Below, one piece after another: positions 22,635 through 32,999 of a stretch of 64,000 nucleotides of DNA. A program made the position numbers and the translations under genes. The notes beneath the pieces were generated by a model that saw only the letters and a list, made by a program, of their open reading frames with translations, was not told where the DNA came from and did no database searches. Every line of letters begins with the position of its first letter. The stretch's first letter is position 1. Origin of the DNA: Cercophora sp. LCS_1 (lineage: Eukaryota; Ascomycota; Sordariomycetes; Sordariales; Lasiosphaeriaceae); NCBI GenBank assembly GCA_036250225.1, contig JAPZLL010000021.1, forward strand, positions 558,001 through 622,000. The letters are read 5' to 3'.

Positions 22635-23342
22635 ATGGATTTCACCCACTCCTTCCCGCCCTCGCCGTTCCCCTCCTACGAAACCCGACAAGCAGCCCAA
22701 GACTGGACGCACCTCACCCCCGAAGCAAACTGCATCAAATGGACCCTCAACGGCCCATTCCAAACCGCGATATGGGTGATGCCTCATTTCCAAGTCGACG
22801 TGGACAACCCAGCCCATGACACGCCCTACTGCATCTTTGACGAGAACGGCATCGGCCCGCCGATCTGGCACGCCATCTCCCAGGCACCCTTCACACATCC
22901 GCCCATCTCGTCGGTCAGAATCCGCGTCGAATCACTGGACGAATGGGAATACAACTGGTCCGAGAAGCACGGGTTGCATTCCGCTTACAATGAGGGCAAC
23001 CCTGGCTTTACAGAATGTTGCGGCACGCGCGTGCCGAGCAACATGGGGGCTGAACTGACGGTTCGAGCGATAGAGGGCGAGTTTGTCACGGTTCATGACT
23101 TTTTGGCAACCGTGCATCCGTATTTGATGTATCGACGGAAACACATCTTGGCGGCGATGGCCGAGGATCCTCGATACGATCCGAGCTTGAAGGTGGTTTG
23201 CAGGGCGTTCCCGGATGGACTGCGGTATCCGCCACGGCGAGGGGCGTTTGCGGCGAATACCAAGTTGATGGTGGATATCCAGACGCCGGTGGACTTGGAT
23301 GTGACGGATGAGGCGCAGTGGCTTGTTGCGCGGACGACTTGA
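22635..23342 (+). CDS. Conserved-looking fungal protein of unknown function
   Basis: 235 aa from the ATG at 22635 (MDFTHSFPPSPFPSY), one exon. It is soluble, with no signal peptide and no TM helix. The body has a balanced, globular composition: regularly spaced Trp (TPEANCIKWTLNGPF, WHAISQAPF, DEWEYNW) and a well-formed acidic/aromatic middle (EFVTVHDFLATVHPYLMYRR). I do not recognise a domain. It is tandem with, and 258 bp from, the divergently transcribed ELO-like gene, so they share a promoter region. Confidence 0.65.
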   Translation: MDFTHSFPPSPFPSYETRQAAQDWTHLTPEANCIKWTLNGPFQTAIWVMPHFQVDVDNPAHDTPYCIFDENGIGPPIWHAISQAPFTHPPISSVRIRVESLDEWEYNWSEKHGLHSAYNEGNPGFTECCGTRVPSNMGAELTVRAIEGEFVTVHDFLATVHPYLMYRRKHILAAMAEDPRYDPSLKVVCRAFPDGLRYPPRRGAFAANTKLMVDIQTPVDLDVTDEAQWLVARTT

Positions 23343-23837
23343 GGTGTGGTAGCACTTGGCTATTTCGTGGTCGGTGAGTTGGATGGCAAGCTCCAAGGTG
23401 CGCAACATCGTCAAGTAGAATTATTGTTACAAGAGTCTCCTACTCTAGACTAATGCACCACCCGCCCAAACCACTACCGACCACCTAGACCAGGCGATGA
23501 ATGCATAAACTAAACTGACAAAGGAGCCTCTTTTCAACGATCGCCTCCCAATGCATGTAGAATCCAACTAAGGTAGTGTACAAGATCTGCGACCCCAAAC
23601 ACGCTCCGATCGATGAGATCATGGCAGCCGCCGCTGGAACGAGAGGCGTCGGCACCTGCCGACAAGTTGGGGAGCCCAAGATTCAAGCCCGGATCCTACT
23701 TGAACGACCGAGTATCCCCAACTTCCCAGCAAGTACAGATGCCTATCTCGTCCCACACAGCTGGCTCACCGCAATCCCAGCAGGCCCAGAACTTGCCGTA
23801 CCCAACGACGTACGAGCCCATCCCCCAGCGACTCACC

Positions 23838-25048
23838 TCACCCACTCGTGCTAAAGTAGTAATTCTCCCAGAGGTATTCATAATCCTCCAATATCCCGCC
23901 CACCAAGCTCGGCATCCTCCTCCTGACTCCCTCCACCATCCCCTTTGTGACATTCTCGTAGAATGCCCCCCTCATCGCCCACCGCCCCATGGCCCACCCC
24001 CGTCTCCCCCACTCCTCCCTCTCCAACGACGTCGTCCTCAGACTCCTCTCCCTGAGTTGTCTCGCCGCCAACTCAACCGCCAACCCAAGCACCCACGGCT
24101 TCCAGTCCTTTTTCCTATTCTTGCTCCTCGCCAACGCAACCGCATACACCAACGGCGCAAGCACATGCAACACCTCAGCCACGTGCCCCGCCCCCTGCAA
24201 CCGGTTCATCAGCTTGGTAGCGGGCTTGATATCCTCCGCCGTCAACACCCTCCCGAGCAAATACCCACTGGTATCTCCCGGCGCCGGCAACCCAGGCAAC
24301 GCCATCCCCGTCCTGGGCATAATCCACTCCCCGTTGGGGCCCGTCTTGTGTCCGTTCCGATCCGCATCGTCCTCTTCCAGCGCAAACTCGTCTTCCTCGG
24401 ACGGCTCCTCGGGTAACGGTTCCCGCTCGGGAAGCACCGGTGTGACGAGCGGCCGAGCGCGCGTTATTCGGAGCAGGAACAACTTGCACGCTGCTTTGAT
24501 CGCCTCTAGCAGGATCACGACGCGCCATCGTGCGCGCTCGCCGCGGCGTTTAGCCGCCATTTCGCAGAGGAGCTCAATGTACGAGACGATTTGGAGGATG
24601 TACGCGACGCGTCGGTAGAGCGGGGACTTGGATGTCCAGAAACGGGTATAGCGGTTGTGGGGGGTCGGCGGGAGGGGGGTTGCTTTGGTCGTTGCGAGGG
24701 AGAGCGCGCGGCGGAGGAGGGAGTCGTGGTAGAGGGAGAGGAGCTGGACGCCGCTGTGGATGGATTCGGAGGCGATTTCGGCATCGCGGAAACGGCCTGC
24801 GATGCGGATGGGTTAGCAAAGGGATAGTGCTGAGGGTGGGAGGAGCGGAGAGGCGACGACCTACCGGGAATTATGTAGGTTAGGGAGCGCAGCGCGGATT
24901 CTATCTGCCCGACCTGGTGCGCGTTCTTCGTGATGAAGTCGTCGTAGAGATGCAGCCATCGCGGAGGGGCGGAGAGGACGCCTGAGCCTGAAGAGGCGGG
25001 CGAGGGCGATCGCGGATTCACCATTGGAAAGTCGGTGGTCGCCACCAT
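23838..25048 (-). CDS. PEX16: Peroxin-16 (peroxisomal membrane biogenesis)
   Basis: Exons 24865-25048 and 23838-24796 give 380 aa; the 68-nt intron joins LTYIIPG to RFRDAEIASESIHSG without a frame change. The Pex16 pattern is clear: YDDFITKNAHQVGQIESALR at the N terminus, then VQLLSLYHDSLL, YTRFWTSKSPLYRR, IEIL-type helix VAYILQIVSYIELLCE, and at the end WVLGLAVELAARQL and FYENVTKGMVEGVRRR with DYEYLWENYYFSTSG. PEX16 is a peroxisomal membrane protein acting with PEX3 and PEX19 to insert membrane proteins into peroxisomes. The start could also be the next in-frame ATG at 25024. An acidic 40-residue insert (EEPSEEDEFALEEDD) lies in the middle. No lesion. Confidence 0.9.
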
Positions 25049-26244
25049 GCGCGATTGATGCGATTGTTCAGCGGTAGGCGAGAGCGGTTCTGATTGAGGT
25101 GTTGCTGGTTGATGAAGGCGGTTGTCGTGGGAAGGACGACGGAATGCATCTGGGTTGGGTGCTCTTTGGGGGACGCGCCGGTGATGATGCTTGCTCGGCT
25201 CTACGGGTTTGGGCCTCGGCTTGAAAGGGGGTCCTTGGCAAATGTGAAGTCGTGGCTGGTGATGCGTGTGGCGGGGACTTGGCGGCCGGGAACGACTGCC
25301 AGCAGCTGGTGACACTTCCATGTGATGATTGCCCTTCCCCCCCAAAAAGCAGTCACCAGGAATCATAGCTCCACAAAATTCATCGTGCAAGCTGGGCAAT
25401 CAGAGCAGATTACCTTTATATCTTGAAAGTTCCTAGTTCTCAAAGCCTCTGAGTTTTCTCAATTGTTTTCGATGCTGGCTCCATTTCAACACAAGGGGTT
25501 GCCACCAACAACGCCGATGACTTCTCTGTCTCCCCACCATCCTTCCTGCGTTTCCCTTCCACGTCATTGGTGTTGATTCAAACCCATATCTTACTCATCC
25601 CGCGACGATGTGCATGGTTCGTCGCGCTGATTCATTTTTTGGGGCGGCAAGTTGAAGCTCTCGACTACAAATGCGAATCTGCCCGTTTGCACCTGGGGTC
25701 CCCACTCTACCTTAGAGATCCCCAGACATTGCGCCCGTCCAAAGGCCGTTAGTGTTAGATATATGTAAATTGACTTCCGGGTTCGTGAATGACATTAAGT
25801 TGTATGGTTTTTGATGCCTTCGATGGCGGAACTTTCTCCCTCATCCTCAAGTGGGAAGGGGCGTGGTGGGGGGAAGAGGATACTTCGACACGGAGTTTGA
25901 ACTGCGGACATGGGAGCGGGGCCCAAGGACTTCGGGACAGCGGGATAGGCGCGCTAGCATTATGGGCCTGTTGTCGAACTTACGACCCAAACCCCACACA
26001 GGTGCTGACTTTGGAGGTAATCCACCAGGGACATCAGACTCAGGAAAATGGGTGCAATGCAAAACATGGGCTCGGAAGCTGAAGGATTGGCGTTGGGCTC
26101 TGCTAGGTAGTCGGTGCAAAGTGGATACCGTTATGAACCCCGTCCGGGTAGATTGCAGTTTCACCACGAAATTACGGCGAGGGGTGCACCGGGAAAGGAA
26201 AAACTGCAGAAAATGAATCAATTCGCTGCGAATATATCTAGCCG
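25049..26244. other. Intergenic, no supported gene
   Basis: Contains the PEX16 promoter (on the minus strand, above 25048). The long open frames at 25789-26338 on both strands overlap and have no recognisable content. Confidence 0.4.
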
Positions 26245-26970
26245 CTAGAAGCATGTGTTGGGGATACAATTTGGACCCCAAGTATCCACCCAAAAGTTTC
26301 CGTTGCCCCAGGCCGTTTCGTAGCCATACCGAGACCAATCGGGCTGTCCGTTGACGGGGCAGTTATTGATGGCAACACCGACAGCGTGAGCAACGTGCAT
26401 GCAGTAGCTGCTCGCAGAGCAACTCGGAAAGGTTGCACAGCCGCAGCCGATGACCTGGGCATATTGGCTTCCACTTCCGGCTTGGCACATGACGGTGTAG
26501 CTGGGACAGGGTCCGACGTTGCATGGCCAGGTCCCAAGGGCTTCGAGGTAGGCCTGGCAGGCTCGTGCCGATGGCTTGTAGAAGGGGCCGTAGTTTTCGC
26601 ACCCCCACCGGCGATGGAGGCGGGTCGAACCAGGTGAGGTTTGCTTCACGGCTACATCATTGTGCAGGCTGTCGTTCGCCTCGGCGCGGTCGGAAACGAT
26701 TGCCTTGAAGGTGACCGGGGTGTTGGCTTGGAGCCAAGCGTCGTCGCTGAGGTCGGCCAACGTAATGCCGAGCGACTCAAGGGAGGGCATTCCGGGGCCT
26801 GGCGTCACTACCAATGGCGGCTCAACCACGTCGTCCACCACTAGCGGCGGCTCGGCCTCGAAGTCTTGACGCCTAATTGACTTTCTGGAACCGGAAACAT
26901 CGCCCGCGGCTTGGGTGGCGAGTAGGACTGTGACGGCGCCGAGCGCAGCGACCAGGCGATGGAGAAACAT
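26245..26970 (-). CDS. Secreted cysteine-rich protein with a Kex2-type propeptide
   Basis: 241 aa from the ATG at 26970. A signal peptide (MFLHRLVAALGAVTVLLATQ) is followed by a Pro/Asp/Val-rich pro-region of about 100 residues and then a dibasic site RLHRR just before WGCENYGPF, the expected Kex2 processing point. The mature domain of about 120 residues has 12 cysteines (WGC, RAC, WPC, GPC, VMC, GCGC, PSC, SYC, NNC, PNC, NTC) and an acidic/aromatic finish (GNGNFWVDTWG). That is the shape of a fungal apoplastic or antimicrobial effector. I do not recognise the exact family. A TATA-like box lies about 100 bp upstream. Single exon, no break. Confidence 0.8.
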   Translation of the reverse strand: MFLHRLVAALGAVTVLLATQAAGDVSGSRKSIRRQDFEAEPPLVVDDVVEPPLVVTPGPGMPSLESLGITLADLSDDAWLQANTPVTFKAIVSDRAEANDSLHNDVAVKQTSPGSTRLHRRWGCENYGPFYKPSARACQAYLEALGTWPCNVGPCPSYTVMCQAGSGSQYAQVIGCGCATFPSCSASSYCMHVAHAVGVAINNCPVNGQPDWSRYGYETAWGNGNFWVDTWGPNCIPNTCF

Positions 26971-27883
26971 GGTTTGATGGTAAAGGTGCAACAAGTGGGA
27001 TGTGAATCGGGGTCGGTATTCGCAACAAGAGAAGTGGCTTGCTCAGGACAAAGAACCCTAGGACTGCGAGAGCTTTTTTATAGATGTCCACTGTTGAAGC
27101 GCCTGCGATGTCAAATAGGGGTCACGGGACCCCCTTTTCTTCCACTGCCGCGGCATCCGCAATGATGGCCAAGATTGCGACCTTCAGAAACAGGTTAAGG
27201 GTCTTTAGGGACCGAGATCCTTCGGATTCCCTCATTCTGCCACGGTTGAAGGACGAAGCGCCGGGTTGCCGGTTTCTACGTCGCACCCGCACGGACTTAC
27301 AAGGCTCGAAGCGGCCAACAACAAACGCCTATGACTTAATTGCCCCCCATGCTAATGAGCCAACACATCACAATCAGTGGAAGGGCCTCCTGCATACGAG
27401 AGGCGGTGGAAATTGCGCGTCGTCTTGGTCCTCTCGGGTGTCTCAATGGTAGGCGCCCATGAAAAAACGGCTGAGGAAACCATCGCCGTCTTGGCAATCC
27501 CAACAAGGCAAAGGCGGCTCAAGCAACATGTCATACAGCGGCACAGTCATGCACTCAACTGATAGTCTTCCCAAACTGGGGATGATGTTACACAGGGCAA
27601 ACTCGGGGTTACACCGAAACCTGGATCAGGGCAAAGCCATCGCAACGAATTCCTCGAGCAGCCGTTGTTGCCGGTCGTCTCCAATTGTCCGCATTGACCT
27701 GACTCCTCAGAATCCCACACGGTTGGTGTGCCAGGGCTCTCGGTTTTTTTCTTTGTTTGCGGGAGAATGGAGGGACAAGACAGGGGCCATGGTGTGTTCC
27801 GAAAGCGGTTGGGGAGAAACGGCGGGAGCATCAGCGGTCGAGAGGCGTTGAGCAACACAGAAGGTGGATCGGGGCGACGGACT
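26971..27883. other. Intergenic, promoter of the secreted gene; no other gene seen
   Basis: Apart from the TATA-like box I see no supported coding frame. Confidence 0.4.
27074..27082 (-). promoter_or_regulatory. TATA-like element of the cysteine-rich secreted gene
   Basis: The minus strand reads TATAAAAAA here, 104 bp upstream of the ATG at 26970, a normal distance for a fungal core promoter. Confidence 0.5.
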
Positions 27884-28004
27884 TCACAAAGGTACCGCCT
27901 GAGCAGTGTCACTGTCCTCCAATGCGCGGGAAAAGTCTCCGCCCAACCTTGTCACCTCGCACGCCAAATCAATATTTACATTACTGCTGACACTCTTCCT
28001 GTTA
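27884..28004 (-). pseudogene. Relic last exon of an AA1-like secreted protein
   Basis: The minus strand reads SVSSNVNIDLACEVTRLG and GDFSRALEDSDTAQAVPL then stop, clearly paralogous to the last exon of the gene at 30549-31036 (NIDLVCETTRLG, GDFSCTSEDSGTIQAVLL). A 3' splice site (ACAG) is retained at its start. One cysteine of the exon is replaced by Arg (GDFSC to GDFSR). The first exon is absent: the next bases belong to the DUF7924 gene region. So this is a one-exon duplicate. Confidence 0.7.
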
Positions 28005-28266
28005 TCGGGTTCAAAAGAAATCCCGCTAAAGTCGCCTTCTTCGCAAAGGCCCTCGCTGTTCGGCGTGTATGGGTTGGCTTTCAACGGAGTCAGGACCCAA
28101 GGACCTCGGGGCCGTGGGGTGGGCTCCCCATCATTTTGGACCCATAAATTCCGCAGGAGCAATGTGTTGATTCGAAGAAGACGAGATCGAGGATGCAGAG
28201 AGGGACACCGAAGGAGGGTACATGTGGGTATGTAACTAGTGGTGATGTGAGCCTCACGCTTAGTCT

Positions 28267-29400
28267 TCACGCGCTCATAAGTGGTGAAGAAGATGCCGTT
28301 TGTGGCAACTGCAGACAAAACTGACAGATGTGGTCGGCAGCCGCGTGAATGTCCTGTAGGCGAGTGGCTCCCCACTCGGCAATGGCGGCAACGCATGCGT
28401 GGAGACGAGCAAAGTGCTGGGCATCGGACAACAAAAAAGAGGATACGCGCTGGATGTAGAAGTCTCCGTCCTTCCACGATACGTAGAGCTGGCCGAGATT
28501 GTTGTCGAGAGCAAGGCTGTAGCATAGGTTCGGTATACGCTCCTGGCATCCAATATCATCGAGGGCCGTATTGAGCTGGTCAAGCGCTTGGAGGCAAGCT
28601 GCAGAACCGCCTGCACACTGGTTTGAAGCGTCCCAGAGGCTTCCTCCCGTACCAGCAGCTGCCTTGAGCTCAACAACAAAAAAGGGAAAAGAGACTTCAG
28701 GAGTGGCTTGCCCATACGACCAGATCTCGGGATGAATATGTCGGAGCGCCACTTGCTGGGCCTTGGTAAAAGTTCTCAAGCTATAGCCGTATAGTAGATC
28801 GGGGGCTGGTTGCGGAAGGGAAAGTGTGTCGTCGCAGGCAGGCAGAAGATGGCGGGCCATGGCGCGTTGATGGGAGGCATCTAGGTCTGGGAGCCTGGGA
28901 AAGAAGCCGCTGAGGCAGTGTATGATGGACGCCTCGGAGCAGCCATGTGTGCTCAGACTGTCCAGCTCGAGTATGACAGTAGCCAGCATTAGGGAGGGGC
29001 GCGGGGCGGCAGCGAGGATCTGGTTGGTGTGGAGGGCCACGGTCTGGGGGAGGGCATCGGACGGGAGCCGAAAGTAGATACCGTTGGCATTCAGGCAGTT
29101 GTTGCGGTAGCCGCCGCTGCGCACGTCGTTCATATCGAGGTCGAGTTTGTCAAGGTTGTCAAGGTGCTTGTTCCTCTCGGGGTAGAGGTCGAGGAATTCG
29201 AGGTTGTCAGAGTTGCTGTTAGGGATGGGGTCGAGGACTTGGAGGTTGTCAGGGTCGCTGTTGCTGTTGGGGATGGGGTTGACGTCAGGGTCGCTGTCGC
29301 TGTCGGGGACGGAGTCGATATCGGCGTGTTCGGGAATGGGGTTGGGGACGGGTTTGTGCGTCGGTGACCGGCATTGCAGCCGGAGGGAACGGCGTGGCAT
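28267..29400 (-). CDS. DUF7924-type protein (possible PD-(D/E)XK fold)
   Basis: 377 aa from the ATG at 29400. Residues about 200-365 carry the fungal DUF7924 pattern: YGYSLRTFTKAQQ, FPFFVVELKAAAGTG (the F-F-x-V-E-x-K step that recalls a PD-(D/E)XK nuclease core), LWDASNQCAGGSAACLQALD, NNLGQLYVSWKDGDFYIQ, VSSFLLSDAQHF and AIAEWGATRLQDI. No enzymatic activity is established for the family that I know of; nuclease ancestry is inference. The first 90 residues are a low-complexity tail of Asp/Asn/Ser/Pro repeats. Single exon, no break. Antisense to nothing recognisable. Confidence 0.75.
   Translation of the reverse strand: MPRRSLRLQCRSPTHKPVPNPIPEHADIDSVPDSDSDPDVNPIPNSNSDPDNLQVLDPIPNSNSDNLEFLDLYPERNKHLDNLDKLDLDMNDVRSGGYRNNCLNANGIYFRLPSDALPQTVALHTNQILAAAPRPSLMLATVILELDSLSTHGCSEASIIHCLSGFFPRLPDLDASHQRAMARHLLPACDDTLSLPQPAPDLLYGYSLRTFTKAQQVALRHIHPEIWSYGQATPEVSFPFFVVELKAAAGTGGSLWDASNQCAGGSAACLQALDQLNTALDDIGCQERIPNLCYSLALDNNLGQLYVSWKDGDFYIQRVSSFLLSDAQHFARLHACVAAIAEWGATRLQDIHAAADHICQFCLQLPQTASSSPLMSA
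29130..29345 (-). repeat. Coding minisatellite in the DUF7924 N terminus
   Basis: Short repeated units encode P-N-S-N-S-D-(P)-D-N-L and S-D-S-D-P-D stretches. The nucleotide units (around GTTGTCAGRGTCG and GATGGGG) are imperfectly tandem, so the length of this tail is likely to vary between strains. Confidence 0.55.
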
Positions 29401-30548
29401 GGCGGGCGTCGTGGAATCTGTCTTTTTTAACCTGGGACGTGGACTCTCTGCCTTGTCTCTTCTGGGGACTTCGGACTATTGCCTTCGTCCTGGGGCATCG
29501 TGTTTCAGACTGGGGGCCTGTCCTGGGGCTTGTCTCTTTTAAGCCGGGGAATCGTAGTGGCATGCAGGACAAAGCAGGCGAGGGGCGAGGACGAAGAGTC
29601 GAGCGAAGTGACGGAAGCGGACAAGTTGAGGCGAGGACAAAGCTTGGTCCAAAGGGAAAGTTGGTTGGAAATCCAGTCAAAGAGAAAATTAATCCAAAAA
29701 GAGTCGGTTAAAAAGCGAAAAAGAGCTCGGGTGTCTAAGCGACGGAAACTAAATAATTGAAGCGAGACAATTGAGGCGACGATTGACCTTTTGAACCCTC
29801 GAATAAAGGTTGAAGACCAGAAACTTCCGGAAGCCGGAGTCGTCATCTAGATTCAGAGGGTTGGTGGCCGCTCATTTGGCAGAAGGAGGGCCAGGTTCCA
29901 ATCGAACTTTCCATACACTGCTACTACCTTTGCACCGGTTCCGTGGCCCTTCCCCACACAGCCTAACCCTGACGGTCGTTCCAGTGACAACCAGGAAAAA
30001 CCAATCCGTACCTTGGCGAGAAAGCGAAGCCCTTACTATGCGGGGAAGAATGAAAAGGGCGAATGCGTCTCCAGCAGAAGCAAATCTCCACATGAAGGAC
30101 CGGACTTCGGTCGGCATAACTTGTCTGAGCCATCGTGACATTTGGTGCTGGGCTGGATGGGTTTCTAATTCACACTCTTGCTCACAAGTAATGTATTCTC
30201 GTTTCCTCCTACAAGACTACGTCGGTAGCTAGATAACCTCCCTAAATGCTATTCACCTACAACGCGCACGAGCTAGCTCCAAAGACTCTCGGGAAATATC
30301 CATATCCATAGACGGGCGGCTATCACAGCCACCCTACAGTCGGCCATTGATGCCACTATCTCCTATTTTGCCCTCAACTTGGGTACATGAACCCCGCTAC
30401 ACCCTAACACCCCGGAGCTCCAACCTAGGGGAACAGGACGTGGTACGCTTGGGTTTTGTGTAGGATTGGAAGGGCCAGGGAAGTTAACCGTTGGGTGGTG
30501 TGGGGAGTCGTCGAGCCAAAACAGTAGGGGGCTTTGAGATGGTAGATT
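29401..30548. other. Intergenic, no supported gene
   Basis: A + strand frame ends near 29760 with a strongly basic run (SVKKRKRARVSKRRKLNN), nuclear-signal-like, but without other support. Otherwise nothing is seen. Confidence 0.4.
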
Positions 30549-31036
30549 TCACAAAAGTACCGCTTGGATAGTTCCGCTGTCCTCGGACGTGCAGGAAAAG
30601 TCGCCGCCCAACCTCGTGGTCTCGCAAACCAGGTCGATGTTTGTGTTGCCGCCAACGCTTTTTCTATCATCAGGTTAGCCCGGAAGGTTGGATGCACGTT
30701 GCCTTCTAGAACTTACGTAGTTGACCCGCATGCAAACTTAAGCTGTGTTACAGACACATGGGCGACTTGGGTGTTAATCTGCAGATCGACTTCGACACCC
30801 TGTTGAGCTTTGCTGGCAACGTTGCAGCGGTAGTTGGCTTGCAGCCTCGAGCAGCTGAGGGTCTCGGCTTTTCCAGTCGAGTCAGGCGTGATGGTGAAGC
30901 TGGCTGATCCCCCGTTTCCAACGGCGTCTGTAGATTTGATCTTGATGTCTTTAATCGTCCAGGAGGGAAGCTTGCACTCTTGTGCCAGGACGAGCCCGGC
31001 CAAGGTTAAGCCGATCAAGGCCGTAGTCCGAAGCAT
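30549..31036 (-). CDS. Small secreted six-cysteine protein, AA1-like
   Basis: Exons 30717-31036 and 30549-30663 give 144 aa; the intron has GTAAGT, a GCTAAC branch site and a TAG end. The signal peptide is MLRTTALIGLTLAGLVLAQ. The mature chain starts ECKLPSWTIKDIKIK and has six cysteines (QEC, LSC, YRC, FAC, LVC, FSC), enough for three disulfides, in a beta-rich pattern (SASFTITPDSTGKAETLSC, VEVDLQINTQVAHV). Length and spacing recall the AA1-like (Alt a 1-type) secreted family of ascomycetes, though I cannot confirm it. The second exon is duplicated as a relic at 27884-28004. The start at 31036 is the only Met followed by a signal peptide. Confidence 0.8.
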
Positions 31037-32432
31037 GCTGTGTTCGATCCTGAGGGTTGAGACGTAGTCAGCTCTGGAATTGGGTAGGGTCGCAAAGGGC
31101 GGATTGCTCCCGGTTGGGCGGCGGGGAAGGGCGGAGACTTTATGGGGGAATCCCTGGTATTCCCACCACCCAGGAACCGGGAGGTGCAATCCGCGACAAA
31201 TAGGGAGATGGTTAAGCGTTCAAATAAGACACCGAGGAGATTATAGAATGCTCATATACCTTCCGCTGCGATCTTGTGTGGTCCGGTGCTGAATAGCCGG
31301 TACCGGGTTCTCATTTGCGCCCAATGAACTGACCCCAACCCAGGACTCGGCAGTTGCGAAGCCACATAGTGCAGCCATCTCCGGTTTATGTATCTTTTCT
31401 GGCCCTGGGATTCGTGTCTCTGTCATGCGCGACGAAGGAGCCACCTAGCGGTGCAAAGGGGGAGAACGGCGGTGGGCGCGGGGATTGCGAGAACGAGAAT
31501 GAGAACGGCATGCGGGAGGTGCTTCGTGGCGTTCATTCTAGCCCCCGGTACGGCGTGCTGACGGATATGCTGGTCGCGCAAATTCCCAAATCGCGAGACA
31601 AATTCCTGTTGACTCCCGTCCGTGGCCCTTTCGACGAGACGGTAGTGGCTTGTGTAACCTGAGAAGGAGGTGTTCAGTGGTGATCCCAAGCTCCATGAGG
31701 CCTCTAGCAGACGGTGGGATGTAGTTTGGACAACGCCTACCGTGGATAACGTCGGAACTGAAGCTCAGCTGGATTCATTTCGGGTGTTTCGGTGCCAACC
31801 ATATCATGGGTGTCTGGCGGGCGTCATCTTGAAGGGATTTTTGCATGCTGCTTTGAGAGGTCGAATCGACAGGCGCAAGGGTTAGTAGCCATCGAAGTCC
31901 TGCTTGACCTTCAAACTTTTATTTTTCTTGCGAGCAACTCCCTCGTCACCCTTGGGGGATATGTGGCGGGGTGGATTTGTCAACTAGCAGGCACGACTCT
32001 GAACCAGCTCCTTCCCCCATCACCATCCACTGACACCCTCGCCTGTCATCCCGTGCCTGAGATCTTGCGCAAGGAGCCGCATCCAGGAAAAAAAAATCAT
32101 CCGGTCATGCATTGAAGGAACATCTCTACCCGTTCGCCTCTAAGATCGCGGTCACTGTCGCTGTCGTTGAAGGAAGTGGGTCCGTGCACCTCACGGCTTC
32201 TTGCACTCCTGCCATTCGCTTTCCATCTACCTCTCTATAAACCCACCGCAATCCTCTCTCTTCTAACGATTCCCTAAGCAGGAGTTCTTCAGCTATTGGG
32301 AACTTTCGCACATTGCCAACCCTGTACTCAAAACCACAAACCACACTCCTCCAATCTGGTCTCACGTCGACATTTCTTCCACGAAACCCTCAGCCTGAAG
32401 TGCTTCTCCCAGCCCACCGGAAATCTCTCACG
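31037..32432. other. Intergenic, no supported gene
   Basis: Includes the promoter and leader of the gene at 32433; the last 150 bp are very pyrimidine-rich. No recognisable coding content. Confidence 0.4.
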
Positions 32433-32999
32433 ATGCCCAACCGCGTGGCCGAGAGTGCGGAAGACACAAGGCTCAACGAGGACCTTCGCTACCTTGTCTT
32501 CGTCTGCATGCTCTTGTCGCCAGTTGGCATCGCCGTTATGCTAGCGATTCTGGCTCTCCTGCTCATCGGCATTCCCTACGCCACCATCAAGGCGCTTCCT
32601 GCGACCGTCGAATTCTGGCAACAGACCATGAAGTTCGCCATTGGTGCCTGGAACAACCATCGTGGCACTATCGTGGTTTTCGCCGCCTCCGTCGTCTGGT
32701 CTCTGCTCTTGGCGCTTGGCATGTTCAACCTGGGCAAGCGAAGCACAAAGGGCGATGTTGCAAAGGACCACACCGTCCGCCATGGAGAGGACGAATCTGC
32801 TACCGTTGACAGCTCCTCAACAACGCAGATTCTGGAGGCCCGGATCAAGGAGCAAGGACGTGACTTGCGCAAGCTTCTGAGGGAAATGGTCATTACAAAG
32901 GCACGTCTGGCATGCCTGAAGGCCGAAAGCGCGTCGGCGCCCGCCGATGACGGCAGCGGCGAGCAAATAGTTCCTGGTCAACGCTCGGGGTCCAATTAG
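32433..32999 (+). CDS. Two-TM membrane protein with a C-terminal coiled coil
   Basis: 188 aa from the ATG at 32433 (MPNRVAESAEDTRLNEDLRY), after a pyrimidine-rich leader. Helix 1 is LVFVCMLLSPVGIAVMLAILALLLIGI; helix 2 is GTIVVFAASVVWSLLLALGMFNLG. The C-terminal 70 residues are hydrophilic with a heptad-like run (ILEARIKEQGRDLRKLLREMV). I do not recognise the family. Downstream at 33010-33310 there are two well-formed intron signals (GTAAGT ... CTGAC ... AAG and GTATGT ... CTGAC ... CAG) around a basic amphipathic stretch (LTDLFVENLRRVVAAVARSS), so transcription may continue, but no splice keeps this frame. It is the first of a set of short membrane-protein genes in the 32-45 kb stretch. Confidence 0.55.
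   Translation: MPNRVAESAEDTRLNEDLRYLVFVCMLLSPVGIAVMLAILALLLIGIPYATIKALPATVEFWQQTMKFAIGAWNNHRGTIVVFAASVVWSLLLALGMFNLGKRSTKGDVAKDHTVRHGEDESATVDSSSTTQILEARIKEQGRDLRKLLREMVITKARLACLKAESASAPADDGSGEQIVPGQRSGSN

Noticed and set aside
28267..29400. DUF7924 protein as an active restriction-like nuclease
   Set aside because: Only the V-E-x-K step recalls a PD-(D/E)XK core; no full catalytic set can be assigned by eye, so I keep it as a possibility only.
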